In this document: piece after piece, positions 47,520 through 57,315 of the stretch
Layout: the number at the start of each line of letters is the position of its first letter
How positions within the stretch are numbered: the stretch's first letter is position 1
From: an uncultured Eubacteriales bacterium
GTDB taxonomy: Bacteria > Bacillota > Clostridia > Lachnospirales > Lachnospiraceae
Direction of reading: 5' to 3'
Length of the DNA stretch: 64,000 bases
Assembly (NCBI GenBank): GCA_949284175.1
Contig: CASDVE010000004.1
Span: forward strand, 54,008 to 118,007
The notes under the pieces: model-generated
Seen by the model: only the letters and a program-made list of their open reading frames with translations
Databases searched by the model: none
Told to the model about the DNA's origin: nothing
Position numbers and translations under genes: made by a program

Positions 47520-47613
47520 GAGAGAGTCGCACAAAGCACAGTCCATACAAACTATCGATGGTTTCACTAAAATCATTCCCATATTATGTATGTGCTTTCT
47601 TCATGCGACATCT
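47520..47613 (-). terminator. Long-stem terminator after sbcC
   Basis: Just after the sbcC stop, GTCGCA and AAAGCACA segments pair with TGTGCTTT and TGCGAC. Flanking AGAG/CTCT pairs extend the stem, which has a long loop and ends in CTCTTTT. It isolates sbcC from the met promoter. Confidence 0.6.
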
Positions 47614-47615
47614 CT

Positions 47616-50342
47616 TTATACTAAAATCCTACTTCCTTCTTTTCCTTTTACAATCTCAATCTGCCGTTCTATCCGCTCTTTTAATTCTGGCACATGAGAA
47701 ATAATTCCAATCATCCTCTGCTGATTGGTTAGTTCTAACAGACAATTGATGGCTTGATTTAATGATTCTCCATCAAGAGAACCAAATCCCTCATCTACAA
47801 ATAACACATCCACTTCAATTCCACCTGCGAAATTTTGAATCATATCGGAAAGTCCTAAGGCTAAGGATAACGCTGCTTTAAATGCCTCCCCTCCAGAGAG
47901 TGTTTTCACAGAACGTCTTCTTCCTGTATACCGATCAAGCACTTCAATATCCAGACTATTTTTCACACGAGCATCGGCTACTCGTTCCACTCTTCTAAGC
48001 TCATATCGCTCATTGCTCATCTGCTTAAATCGAATGTTGGCAGACTGTAAAATATCATCAAAATATGTACTTAACACGTATTGTTCTAGCTTTAGGCGAT
48101 CCGAATTTTTTCCATTGAATAACTGCTCTAGCCGTCCTACAATTCCATATTGTTGTGCTAATGTAGTATAAGTTTGCATCTTTTCTTTGATCGAGTCATA
48201 AGCAGAACGATTCGTATAAAGGGAAATCGAGAGCTCTTTATTTTGTTCTTCCAACCTTTTATTACTTTCCATAAGATGAAAAAGTTGTTCCTCTATGAGA
48301 TTGCCCTCTTCTTCTTTTACTGGTAACAGTTCTCTTTCTCGATCGGCAATTAGACTTTGTTTACTAGAAAGCAAAATCTGATACTTCTCCACTTCTTCTA
48401 TGGTTGTATTCCATGCTATCTCGTATTGGGAAACACTGTCTTTTGTCCTTTGCAACCATTGTTCCACTTCTTCTTTTGTTCCCGTAAAACCAACTAGCTT
48501 TTTTTGTAACTGCTCTTCCATCCCTGCAACTCGTTCATATTCTTTACTTGCCATTTGATGGGATTGTCTTATTTTCTCTAGTTGTTCTTCCTCTTTTTCT
48601 GCTAATACCTTTTTTTGTTCCAACTCCATTTGCATATGGAGATATGCTTCCATCTCTTGTTGCCAACGAGTTTTCTCTTCATCCAATTGTTGCTGTTTTT
48701 CTTTCAATACAGCACCTGCCATATTGGATTTTGGATTATCTCCATCGTTCCATTCCTTTAATCTCTTTTCAAGCTCCTCTTTTTTAGCAACATAATTTCC
48801 TTGAATTTGGCTTCCCTCTCCAAAGATCTTTTGTGCCTCGTCTTTCTTTTCTTCTGCCACTTTTTTTAATTTTTTTCTCTCTTCCTCACTTAATGGCTTA
48901 TCTGCAATAGTAGCTTTTTTCGGATGAGTTTTTGAACCGCAAAGAGGACATTCCATTCCTTCTTCTAGCATTTTCGCCTCAATTCCCAAAATATTATGAC
49001 GATATCTTGTTTCTTCTTCCTCATATCGATTTTGAGATTCTTTGGCTAGCTTTTCCGCCTCTTGATATTGTTTTGATAAAATGCCCAATCGTTGTTTTAA
49101 TTGCTGTTTTTCTTCATTTATTTGAAGCAATTGCATAAATTGCTGTTTTTGCCGTTCTAATTCCTTTTGCCTATGATTTAACTCTTTTTCTCGTTCCACA
49201 ACGCCTGCATTTTTTATCACGTTTTCTTGTAAACACCTAATCTCTTCACTGCGTTTGTCACAATTACTCTTTAGAGCTAGTACTTGTTGCTCCCAATGCT
49301 CTATCACTTTTCCTACTTTTTCTTTTTGCTTTTGTAAGTCTTCCCTCTCACTTAAGGCCTCATATACAATCTTTCTTTTTTGTATTTCTTCTTTTTGCTT
49401 ATCGATTTCCTCTTTTTGTTTTATCAGATTCTCTTTTCTTTCACCGGCTTGTCGTAAACAAGACTTTACATATTCTCTTTCTTTTTTTAACTGTTCTAAT
49501 TCTTCTTTTCTTTTCTTTTGTTGCTCATAAAGCTCTTTTTGTTTTAAAAGAATCTCTCGCTGCTCTCTTCCCGCTTCTAATGCTTGTTTTATTTCTTTTT
49601 CTTTTTTCTCTTCTTCTTTTATTCTCTGATTCAGTAACAAAAGCAGTGTTTCATATTGTTGTCCTTGTAATGCCTCTTCAAATATTTCCTCTTTGCCTTG
49701 TAACGACTGACAAACTTCCCCTATACGGGCAACAATATCTTTCATCGCATTTCCAAGTTGTCTTGCCTGTTCTGATGCCTTCTTTTGTAGCTCTTCATAG
49801 ACATGAGTATTGAAGATATTGCGAAGCACTTCTGTTCTCTCATTGCCATCTGCCACAAGAAGTCTTAAAAATTCTCCCTGTGCAATCATAGAAAGCTGTT
49901 TAAACTGTTGGTAATCAATGCCTAATACTTCTTTTATAGCTTGATTTACTTTTGTCGCTCCAGTTACAATTTTACCTTGCGATATATCATGAAAAGCTGC
50001 CTCTTCTGGCTGTATTATCGTTCCCTCTCCACGCTTTTTTTTCCTCTCATATCTCGGCGTGCGATGCACTTCATATGTCTTTCCCTTGTGAAGAAATAAA
50101 AGCGTGACATAGGTATCCTGATCGTCTGCACTAAAATCACTGCGTAAGGAATCTTTTAATCGAATGCTTCCACTCACCTCTCCATAAAGAGCATAGGTGA
50201 TGCCATCAAAAATCGTCGTCTTTCCTGCTCCTGTTGCCCCTGTTACAAGAAATAAACTGCCATCTTGTATTTTCATAAAGTCTACGGTTTCTACCTTGGC
50301 ATAAGGACCCCATCCTGCCAACTCTAATTTTAATGGTTTCAT
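47616..50342 (-). CDS. sbcC: Exonuclease subunit SbcC
   Basis: A 908-residue SMC-like ATPase of the SbcCD (Mre11-Rad50) nuclease that cuts hairpins and blocked DNA ends. Walker A is GATGAGKTT near residue 34. Long coiled coils flank a zinc hook CPLC near residue 460. The C-terminal head has the signature LSGGEAFKAAL and Walker B DVLFVDEGFGSLD. The ATG almost abuts the sbcD stop. Last gene of a seven-gene run. Confidence 0.95.
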   Translation of the reverse strand: MKPLKLELAGWGPYAKVETVDFMKIQDGSLFLVTGATGAGKTTIFDGITYALYGEVSGSIRLKDSLRSDFSADDQDTYVTLLFLHKGKTYEVHRTPRYERKKKRGEGTIIQPEEAAFHDISQGKIVTGATKVNQAIKEVLGIDYQQFKQLSMIAQGEFLRLLVADGNERTEVLRNIFNTHVYEELQKKASEQARQLGNAMKDIVARIGEVCQSLQGKEEIFEEALQGQQYETLLLLLNQRIKEEEKKEKEIKQALEAGREQREILLKQKELYEQQKKRKEELEQLKKEREYVKSCLRQAGERKENLIKQKEEIDKQKEEIQKRKIVYEALSEREDLQKQKEKVGKVIEHWEQQVLALKSNCDKRSEEIRCLQENVIKNAGVVEREKELNHRQKELERQKQQFMQLLQINEEKQQLKQRLGILSKQYQEAEKLAKESQNRYEEEETRYRHNILGIEAKMLEEGMECPLCGSKTHPKKATIADKPLSEEERKKLKKVAEEKKDEAQKIFGEGSQIQGNYVAKKEELEKRLKEWNDGDNPKSNMAGAVLKEKQQQLDEEKTRWQQEMEAYLHMQMELEQKKVLAEKEEEQLEKIRQSHQMASKEYERVAGMEEQLQKKLVGFTGTKEEVEQWLQRTKDSVSQYEIAWNTTIEEVEKYQILLSSKQSLIADRERELLPVKEEEGNLIEEQLFHLMESNKRLEEQNKELSISLYTNRSAYDSIKEKMQTYTTLAQQYGIVGRLEQLFNGKNSDRLKLEQYVLSTYFDDILQSANIRFKQMSNERYELRRVERVADARVKNSLDIEVLDRYTGRRRSVKTLSGGEAFKAALSLALGLSDMIQNFAGGIEVDVLFVDEGFGSLDGESLNQAINCLLELTNQQRMIGIISHVPELKERIERQIEIVKGKEGSRILV

Positions 50343-50343
50343 A

Positions 50344-51501
50344 TCAGCCCTCCTTTTGTTCCATCAACTCCTGCATCCATCTTGATACCATGGATTCAAA
50401 TTGATCAAGCTGTTCTTCCCCATTGACTCTTTGTAAAAAATCTTTTGTCAGATCAAATGGCGTCTTTTGTTTTATGGATTCCAGTGTTTGCACCAAATCT
50501 TCTCTTTTTTGTTCTTTTCTTTTAAAAGACAACTGCATCACATTTGGATACACAGCCCGAACTTTTGTTATGGCGTCAAAAATTTCTTCTTCATCAGTGA
50601 GCGTAACCCCGATGTAATCTTGACGATTTTCTGCATTTACAATCTCTTCTTTTAATAGTTCTTCTAGCCGTCCTTCGACTCTTCTCATATCTTTCATAGG
50701 TTTTAAAGGGATAAGGTCATAGGTAATAGTTCCTTTTTCTTTCACGTCCAACACCACAACGGATTTTTGATGAAATTCCTCTGAAAAAGAGTATTTTAAA
50801 GGAGATCCAGAATATCGAACCGTTTCTCTTCCAACTTTTTGTGCCCCATGTAAATGTCCCAGTGCCACATAATCAAACGCATCAAACGCATGATAATCCA
50901 CCTGTTCGATACCTCCAATAGAAATCCTTTGCTCTGAGTCCGTTTCTTCCACCGGTTCTTTTCCACGATTGATCACAAAGTGATGAGTCACAAGAATATT
51001 TCTTTCCTCTTTGTTCACCTTCATTTGTTCCATCATACAATGGATTGCCGATTCATAATCTCGAAGCTCTAACTGTTCTCCAAAGGCTTTTAATTGAGCT
51101 GGACGGAAAAATGGGAGAAGCCAAACATTCACTGTGCCATAGGCATCGGTTAATACAATCGGTTCTCCAATTCCATCCAGATTCCCTCTTATGTAAATAT
51201 TATGTTGTTTTAATATGTCCTTTCCAAAAGAGATTCTCTCTCCAGAATCATGATTTCCTGATACAAGACAGATGGAGATATTTAATTTTGACGTTTCCGT
51301 TAAAAACCAATCAAAAACTTCTACCGCCTCTGCCGATGGAACCGAACGATCATAAATATCGCCTGCAATCAATAACACTTGCACGCTTTCTTTTTCCATA
51401 ATATCTAGCATTTGCTTTAAAATAAACTTTTGATCTTCTAACATGGAAAATTCATTGACCGTTTTTCCAATATGTAAATCCCCTGTGTGCATCATTTTCA
51501 T
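50344..51501 (-). CDS. sbcD: Exonuclease subunit SbcD
   Basis: A 385-residue Mn-dependent phosphoesterase, the nuclease partner of SbcC. Metal motifs are HTGDLHIGK near residue 5, IAGDIYDRS near residue 47, SGNHDSG near residue 83 and GHLHGA near residue 217. The ATG at 51501 gives the normal MKMMHTGDLH start; an earlier ATG nine codons upstream overlaps the GGGAGG ribosome site. Confidence 0.94.
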   Translation of the reverse strand: MKMMHTGDLHIGKTVNEFSMLEDQKFILKQMLDIMEKESVQVLLIAGDIYDRSVPSAEAVEVFDWFLTETSKLNISICLVSGNHDSGERISFGKDILKQHNIYIRGNLDGIGEPIVLTDAYGTVNVWLLPFFRPAQLKAFGEQLELRDYESAIHCMMEQMKVNKEERNILVTHHFVINRGKEPVEETDSEQRISIGGIEQVDYHAFDAFDYVALGHLHGAQKVGRETVRYSGSPLKYSFSEEFHQKSVVVLDVKEKGTITYDLIPLKPMKDMRRVEGRLEELLKEEIVNAENRQDYIGVTLTDEEEIFDAITKVRAVYPNVMQLSFKRKEQKREDLVQTLESIKQKTPFDLTKDFLQRVNGEEQLDQFESMVSRWMQELMEQKEG

Positions 51502-51542
51502 CTGTGTACGCTTCCTCCCTTCCAACATTTTATCATTACCTT

Positions 51543-52541
51543 TTATAACAATTTTTTCACACTATCTTTAATATGAATGGAGATAGTGCCGTCTTCAAAC
51601 TGCTGATATTCAAAAATGCTCTTATCTTTTAAATAATCAATGGGAATGAGAATTTCAATTCCATTGCTCGTCACAATTTTTTGTTTCTTTAATAACTTTT
51701 TTTCTAACTTTTCGCTAACTTCAATGGGCTTTACTTGTATGGATTTTTCCTCAATCTTTTCTTTACAAATAGTGACTGCCTCTTTTTTATCTTCAAAAAC
51801 TTCTTGGCTGATCCTATCGATGTCTAACTCTCCTGTATCCATGACTGCATCTGCCACTACCTTCTTATACTCCATAATCTTTTCTGGAGCTTTCTCTTCA
51901 TAACATTCTTTAATCGTATCCACAATGGCATCTTGATATACTTTTACCACTTCTTCCTCGGAATGCTCCACCGCAAGCTGTAAAATCATCTCTGCTAAAT
52001 AATTGCTTTTTTCATTTTCTATGTAATGTTTTGCACTGGATATTTGTACGGTACGGTTTTGCAGATCAATAAAAAACAGTTCTGTAATCTTCTGACTAAT
52101 ATTAGGAATAATCTTTGTATTTAGCACCCATTTTTCCTGTCCATTGGCATCAATCATATCCACAAATTTATTTTGATAATTGAGCTTAAAAAAGCCAATA
52201 TACTCTCTATCCTCACAAAAGAGCCATAAAAACACACCACTTCCCATAGGAATATCGGTACTCTTTTCCTGCATCAGTGTATGAATCTGATCGGCAATCT
52301 CATTAGCAAAGGGTTCTAATTGATCTTCACGTTCTGGAAAGATCTGCATTAACACTGAGTTCTCATCAATCACAGATTTTCGCAAGGAGGAATTGTTTAA
52401 ATTTTTCATAATCAGCTGTATCATATACTGCTGTTTTTCATCCCCATCCCCTAAGATCTGCTCCGTCAAATTGACAAAGGGCATTTCCATATCAAAAATA
52501 CAAGTAAAGCATTTTTTTATGATAATATCTTCTTGATTCAT
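51543..52541 (-). CDS. Nucleoid-associated protein, YejK/NdpA-like
   Basis: A 332-residue cytosolic protein that fits the 37-kDa nucleoid-associated family. The N-terminus is hydrophobic-acidic, HYIENEKSNYLAEMILQLA lies near residue 170 and the C-terminal third is charged. Members bind DNA non-specifically and some phages carry them. GGGG lies before the ATG, five bases after the phosphatase gene. Sitting directly upstream of sbcD, it may act in DNA-end processing. The family call is moderate. Confidence 0.6.
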   Translation of the reverse strand: MNQEDIIIKKCFTCIFDMEMPFVNLTEQILGDGDEKQQYMIQLIMKNLNNSSLRKSVIDENSVLMQIFPEREDQLEPFANEIADQIHTLMQEKSTDIPMGSGVFLWLFCEDREYIGFFKLNYQNKFVDMIDANGQEKWVLNTKIIPNISQKITELFFIDLQNRTVQISSAKHYIENEKSNYLAEMILQLAVEHSEEEVVKVYQDAIVDTIKECYEEKAPEKIMEYKKVVADAVMDTGELDIDRISQEVFEDKKEAVTICKEKIEEKSIQVKPIEVSEKLEKKLLKKQKIVTSNGIEILIPIDYLKDKSIFEYQQFEDGTISIHIKDSVKKLL

Positions 52542-52546
52542 GCCAA

Positions 52547-53218
52547 TTACCCCTTATTTTTTTCATCCACAATGGCTAAGGCTTCTAGTGGGCGATTAAT
52601 GATATATTGTGGGTGAAATTGCTCTAATTCTTCTTTTGGGCGAAATCCCCAAGTGACACCAATGGTTGTAAACCCTGAAGAAAGACCTGTTTTCATATCG
52701 GTATTCGTATCCCCAAAATATAAAACTTCTTCTGGCTTGATACCTCCAAGCTCTTTTAACAGCAGCATTGCTCCTGTTTTATCCGGTTTTACAGGAATCC
52801 CTTCCATCTGCCCTCTTACTGCATCAAAATACGCAAGCCCAACTCCTGCATCCAAAGAATCTAATGTCTGCTGATGGGATTTGTTGGAAAAACAAGCGAT
52901 TTTAATGCCTCTTTTTTTCAGCTCATTTAATAGCTCTTTGATTCCATCATATGGTTTTAGCAATTTCGTACAATTGTCCTTAAAAAACTCCATATACTCC
53001 TCACAATAGGACTCATAATGGGTTAATTCCTTATCTCCTGCATACAGTAAGACCCGTTCTGCCTGTTTCTTATATCCATCCCCTGCAAAATATTGGTACT
53101 GTTTTGATGGGATCGGAGCGTATCCGTATTTTTTCAAAACCGTATTTCCACAATAGGCAAGTGTTTCTACGGTATCCAATAAGGTTCCATCTAAATCAAA
53201 CATACAACAACGTATCAT
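52547..53218 (-). CDS. HAD-IA family phosphatase (phosphoglycolate phosphatase-like)
   Basis: A 223-residue phosphatase. Motif I is FDLDGTLLD near residue 7, motif II is in IACFSNKSH near residue 111, the Lys is in GIPVKPDKTG near residue 141 and motif IV is YFGDTNTDMKTG near residue 168. The small alpha-helical cap is that of phosphoglycolate/pyrophosphate phosphatases. Phosphoglycolate arises during repair of 3'-damaged DNA ends, which would suit this operon, but the substrate is not proven. The ATG overlaps the upstream stop (ATGA). Confidence 0.8.
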   Translation of the reverse strand: MIRCCMFDLDGTLLDTVETLAYCGNTVLKKYGYAPIPSKQYQYFAGDGYKKQAERVLLYAGDKELTHYESYCEEYMEFFKDNCTKLLKPYDGIKELLNELKKRGIKIACFSNKSHQQTLDSLDAGVGLAYFDAVRGQMEGIPVKPDKTGAMLLLKELGGIKPEEVLYFGDTNTDMKTGLSSGFTTIGVTWGFRPKEELEQFHPQYIINRPLEALAIVDEKNKG

Positions 53219-53907
53219 TTTATTCTCCTCTCTAATAATCGACCTTTTTTCTTTAGCCATTCTCTATGTTTTTTATATTCCTTATCATATTGTTCCACAA
53301 GGCTCCAAAACTGTTTGGAATGATTCATCTCTCGTAAGTGACAAAGCTCGTGAATCACCACATAATCGATCACCTCGACCGGTGCCATAACCAGTCGCCA
53401 GTTGAAATTCAAATTTCCTTTTGAACTGGCACTTCCCCATCTTGTCTTTTGATCTTTAATTCGAAAGCTATTGACTTTCACTCCGATCTCTGGTTGGTAA
53501 AGGGCAATGCGATCGGCAATAATGCGTTTTGCTTCGCTTCGATACCACTGTTCTAGGACATCTCTCATTTCCATCTCATCAAATGCCTGTGCCATAATAT
53601 AGATCTTTTCTCCATATAGCCCCGCCGTTGTTTTATAAAACTCTGGCTCTAATACCACATCCACAAAATAAGGTTGTCCTAAATAAAGCAACTTATCTTT
53701 TAAAAATGCCATATCCCCTGCCAGTTCTTCTGACGCACGTTTAATATCCTCTTGTCTTTTTTTTATCCACCCCTCTTTTTCTTTCACAATGCGTTTGATC
53801 TCTTTTTCACTGAAACGAGAAGGAGCCGTAACAATAACAGCCCCATCCAACTCAATTTTTATTCCAATTGTCTTTCTTTTTGTCCTTCTCAACTCATACT
53901 GCAACAT
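53215..53907 (-). CDS. YgjP-like zinc metallopeptidase domain protein
   Basis: A 230-residue protein of the YgjP/DUF45 (M48-like) group. The zinc motif is VVIHELCHLREMNHSKQFW near residue 172, with HExxH and a third His. RIKDQKTRWGSASSKGNLNFN upstream is the family's other conserved block. Biological role is unsettled; relatives are found next to repair and restriction genes. It overlaps the phosphatase gene and follows the DUF1700 gene by six bases. Confidence 0.85.
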   Translation of the reverse strand: MLQYELRRTKRKTIGIKIELDGAVIVTAPSRFSEKEIKRIVKEKEGWIKKRQEDIKRASEELAGDMAFLKDKLLYLGQPYFVDVVLEPEFYKTTAGLYGEKIYIMAQAFDEMEMRDVLEQWYRSEAKRIIADRIALYQPEIGVKVNSFRIKDQKTRWGSASSKGNLNFNWRLVMAPVEVIDYVVIHELCHLREMNHSKQFWSLVEQYDKEYKKHREWLKKKGRLLERRIK

Positions 53908-53913
53908 AATACC

Positions 53914-54402
53914 TTACTTTCTAAAGAAACTATAAATTAACCTGAAAATTAATACTACAACAATAACCGGCAAAACAACATTGATTAAAATGGAAAACGC
54001 CACCCCTAACACTGCTAACAGGAGCAATAGCACCACAATGAAAATAGCAACAGCTCCTAACTTTTCATACCATTTCAGTTCTCTTCCTCCAAAATATATA
54101 TGAAATGGGCTTGTTTTAAACTCCTCTTGCTTTTTCGTATTTTCATATTCTTCATATCCATCTTCGTCATAGATAGTATTATAATTTTTGCTCACTTCAT
54201 TTCCTATCTGGGCATCAATAATCGTTTTTGCAATTAATCTTGGACTTCCCAATTGTTGTGTCACTTGCTGTTCTGTTTTTCCTTTCCTCACTTCTTCATC
54301 AATATAGCGAGAATAATATTCCACAGAATTATGATATTCTTGACTATCAACTTCATTTAACAAACATTCACTTAATTCTTGAATAAATTCCTGTTTTGTC
54401 AT
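53914..54402 (-). CDS. DUF1700 family membrane protein
   Basis: A 162-residue protein. The N-terminal 70 residues match the DUF1700/HAAS domain (MTKQEFIQELSECL, then YYSRYIDEEVRKGKTEQQV), and two hydrophobic segments follow in the C-terminal 60 residues. Family members are usually paired with a PadR regulator, which is absent here. Function unknown; it may modulate envelope stress. Forty bases follow the transglutaminase gene. Confidence 0.75.
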   Translation of the reverse strand: MTKQEFIQELSECLLNEVDSQEYHNSVEYYSRYIDEEVRKGKTEQQVTQQLGSPRLIAKTIIDAQIGNEVSKNYNTIYDEDGYEEYENTKKQEEFKTSPFHIYFGGRELKWYEKLGAVAIFIVVLLLLLAVLGVAFSILINVVLPVIVVVLIFRLIYSFFRK

Positions 54403-54442
54403 TTAATTCCTCTTTCTTTTATCCATCTTCTATTGGTTTATT

Positions 54443-55528
54443 TTAGCGATAGCTCACTGTCATTTCCATAACAAGGCATGGACTCTCTCCGGAATTCTTC
54501 CATCGAATACTTTTTACGCTCCCATATTGTAATACAAAATTATAGGAATAATCTTTTGCTTTTTCATCGGTCAACAAAAGTTCTATCTTTGTTTCTCTAT
54601 TCTTAATTCCTTTGATAATTCTAGCCTTTGTTTCCTCATAATTTTTACATAGATTCCCTTGCCTTGCATAGTAATTCTCTTCATACGACGTAGCCTTTTC
54701 GTAATGCGTTTCATCCCATGTATGAGTCTTTGCCATTAATTCATCTGGCACATTAAAATAATTATAAAGCACTCGTCCTTTTTCATCTGGCACAGGATCA
54801 TCCCATGTTGCATCTACATGATACCATTTTCCATCCAATTTCACAAGATTCCAAGAATGATCAATATCCGCCTTTCCAAGAATAATTTTTGATTCCACAC
54901 CAGCTAATGAAAGCAACAGTTGCATGGATTCTGAGTAGGAACTACAAACACCTTTCCCTTCTAACAAGATCCCTTTTGCATCGTAACTATCCTCTTCTTT
55001 TTCTCCTGTCAAAAAAGCATATTGTCCTTGCTTTATAATGTAATCATGAATGACCTGTTCTTTTTCAAAATCATTCATCCCTTCCTTAATCACTTCATCA
55101 ATAACCTGCTGTGCTTTTTGTGCAAGTTTTTGTGCCTCTTCATGTTCGGAAATATCAAGTCCTTTGGTCAAATGATAGTACGCATAATAATTATCAGATA
55201 ATTCATAATTTAATTTCGTCTGATAAAGCCCTTTTTGAGGCCACTTTGCGATATAATAGGATTTCACATATCCATAATATCCATCCAAATTGGCATTGAT
55301 TTTTTCAAGTTGCTCCGTATTAATCCCCTTTAAATAAAAACTTTCTTCTGTTTTTCCTTGCTCTAAACTTTTGATCACCCTGTTTTCTAACTCGTTCATA
55401 GAGGAAACTGTATTTTCTTCTGTAATTGGTTCTCTTTTTAATAAATGAAGCTTTTCTTTCCAGACTGGATAAGAAATCATTCCAACGATAAAACATAGAA
55501 CGATCAACAATATGCCACCTTTTTTCAC
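54443..55528 (-). CDS. Membrane-anchored transglutaminase-like protein
   Basis: A 361-residue protein with an N-terminal signal-anchor (residues 4-20). The transglutaminase-like catalytic core has the Cys in GKGVCSSYSESM near residue 194, the His in DHSWNLVKL near residue 224 and the Asp in HVDATWDDP near residue 240. Such extracellular domains act as peptidases or crosslinkers on surface proteins. It is the first of the tightly spaced run leading to sbcC. Confidence 0.8.
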   Translation of the reverse strand: MKKGGILLIVLCFIVGMISYPVWKEKLHLLKREPITEENTVSSMNELENRVIKSLEQGKTEESFYLKGINTEQLEKINANLDGYYGYVKSYYIAKWPQKGLYQTKLNYELSDNYYAYYHLTKGLDISEHEEAQKLAQKAQQVIDEVIKEGMNDFEKEQVIHDYIIKQGQYAFLTGEKEEDSYDAKGILLEGKGVCSSYSESMQLLLSLAGVESKIILGKADIDHSWNLVKLDGKWYHVDATWDDPVPDEKGRVLYNYFNVPDELMAKTHTWDETHYEKATSYEENYYARQGNLCKNYEETKARIIKGIKNRETKIELLLTDEKAKDYSYNFVLQYGSVKSIRWKNSGESPCLVMEMTVSYR

Positions 55529-55569
55529 AAATTCCCGCCTCCTATTCCAGCACCTATTGGCACTTACAC

Positions 55570-57315
55570 TTATTTTGAAAATTGACTTTGATATAGCTGA
55601 TAATAAAATCCATGTTGCTCCAATAACTGGTCATGGGTTCCTTTCTCTATAATTTTACCATCTTTCATAACAAGAATGCAATCTGCCTCTTTAATTGTCG
55701 ATAGACGATGTGCCACAATAAAGCTGGTTCTTCCTTCCATCATTTTTTCAAATGCCTGTTGCACAAGCAACTCCGTTCGCGTATCAATAGAGCTTGTTGC
55801 TTCATCCAAAATGAGCATTGGAGGCTGACAAAGCATAACTCTTGCAATACAAAGGAGCTGTTTTTGTCCCTGTGATAGATTTCCCCCATCTTCCGTAATC
55901 ATCGTATCATATCCCTGTGGCATTTTTTTAATAAAGCTATGAGCATGGGCGGATTTGGCAGCTTCTATAATTTGTTCCATCGTTGCATTCTCACACCCGT
56001 AGGCGATATTTTCTTTGATAGTACCTGTTTTTAACCAAGTTTCTTGTAACACCATACCAAAGTTTTTTCTCAAACTTTCCTTTGTCACATCATAAATATC
56101 AATTCCATCGATGGTAATGGCTCCGCTATTCACATCATAAAATCGCATCAACAAATTGATCATGGTACTTTTCCCACAGCCTGTTGGCCCAACAATGGCT
56201 ATTTTTTGTCCTTTTTTAACGGACAAATTCATATCTTGAATCAGCATTTGCTCCTTTTGATACCCAAAATTCACATGGTGAATCTTAATATCCCCCCTCA
56301 CTTCTTCTAACTGCCCTTTTCCTTCTTCTGAAGGCATCGCTTTTTCATCAATTAACTCAAAAACACGACTGGCACAAGCGAGGGCATTTTGTAACTCTGT
56401 CACGACACCAGAAATTTCATTAAATGGCTTTGTATATTGATTTGCATAGCTTAAGAAACAAGTGAGCTGTCCAACAGAAAGCCTACCCTTAATAACAGAA
56501 AAAGCTCCAACCGTTGCTACACTGGCATAGACAAGTCCATTTACAAAACGAGTAGCAGGATTTGTAATGGAGGAAAAAAATGTTGCTTTTAAACTGCTCA
56601 CTTTTAATCGCCCATTGATAGTTTGAAACCTATCTTGGGCTTCTTTTTCATATCCAAACGCTTTGACAACTTTTTGATTGCCTACCATTTCATTGATAAG
56701 TTCTGTTAAATCCCCTCTTGCCTCTGATTGAGCACGAAACATGGTAAAAGTTTTCTTCGCAATATAACCTGCCATAAGCATAGATATAGGTGTCACAAGC
56801 ACCACTACAATCGTAATTTGTATATTGACATGAAGCATAAATAACAACGTTCCTAAAATGGTTAGCACACCAGTAAAAAGCTGTGTAAATCCCATTAAAA
56901 GTCCATCTGCAAACTGATCAATATCAGCAATAACACGGCTAATAATATCTCCATGAGAATGGGAATCCATATAAGAAATAGGCAATATTTGTAGTTGTTT
57001 GAAGGCTTTTGTTCGAATATCCATCACAACTCGATACGCCACATAATTATTTAAAATATTCATTCCCCATTGCATAAGAGCTGTTAACAATAAAACTATC
57101 AGCATTCTTTTAAATACTGTGAATAACCCTACAAAGTCAACTCGCCCTTTTCCTACAATATAATCCACAGCCTCCCCTGTTAAAATCGGCATATATAAGG
57201 TGAGAGCAACTGTAATCCCTGCTAACATCAAAGAAAGCAATACAAGAAAGCGATAAAAACCGATGTAATAAAAAACCCGTTTAAGAGTAGAGCTGTGTTT
57301 TTTCCACTGTTTCAT
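55570..57315 (-). CDS. ABC exporter subunit, canonical ATP site (pair 1)
   Basis: A 581-residue half-transporter: six membrane helices (about residues 15-300) fused to an ATPase. Walker A is GPTGCGKST near residue 369, the signature is LSQGQKQ, Walker B is LILDEATSSID and the switch His is in IVAHRLST. The ATG overlaps the preceding gene's stop. It pairs with the 575-residue subunit upstream as a heterodimer of the BmrCD/TM287-288 type, probably exporting drugs, peptides or lipids. Confidence 0.85.
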   Translation of the reverse strand: MKQWKKHSSTLKRVFYYIGFYRFLVLLSLMLAGITVALTLYMPILTGEAVDYIVGKGRVDFVGLFTVFKRMLIVLLLTALMQWGMNILNNYVAYRVVMDIRTKAFKQLQILPISYMDSHSHGDIISRVIADIDQFADGLLMGFTQLFTGVLTILGTLLFMLHVNIQITIVVVLVTPISMLMAGYIAKKTFTMFRAQSEARGDLTELINEMVGNQKVVKAFGYEKEAQDRFQTINGRLKVSSLKATFFSSITNPATRFVNGLVYASVATVGAFSVIKGRLSVGQLTCFLSYANQYTKPFNEISGVVTELQNALACASRVFELIDEKAMPSEEGKGQLEEVRGDIKIHHVNFGYQKEQMLIQDMNLSVKKGQKIAIVGPTGCGKSTMINLLMRFYDVNSGAITIDGIDIYDVTKESLRKNFGMVLQETWLKTGTIKENIAYGCENATMEQIIEAAKSAHAHSFIKKMPQGYDTMITEDGGNLSQGQKQLLCIARVMLCQPPMLILDEATSSIDTRTELLVQQAFEKMMEGRTSFIVAHRLSTIKEADCILVMKDGKIIEKGTHDQLLEQHGFYYQLYQSQFSK

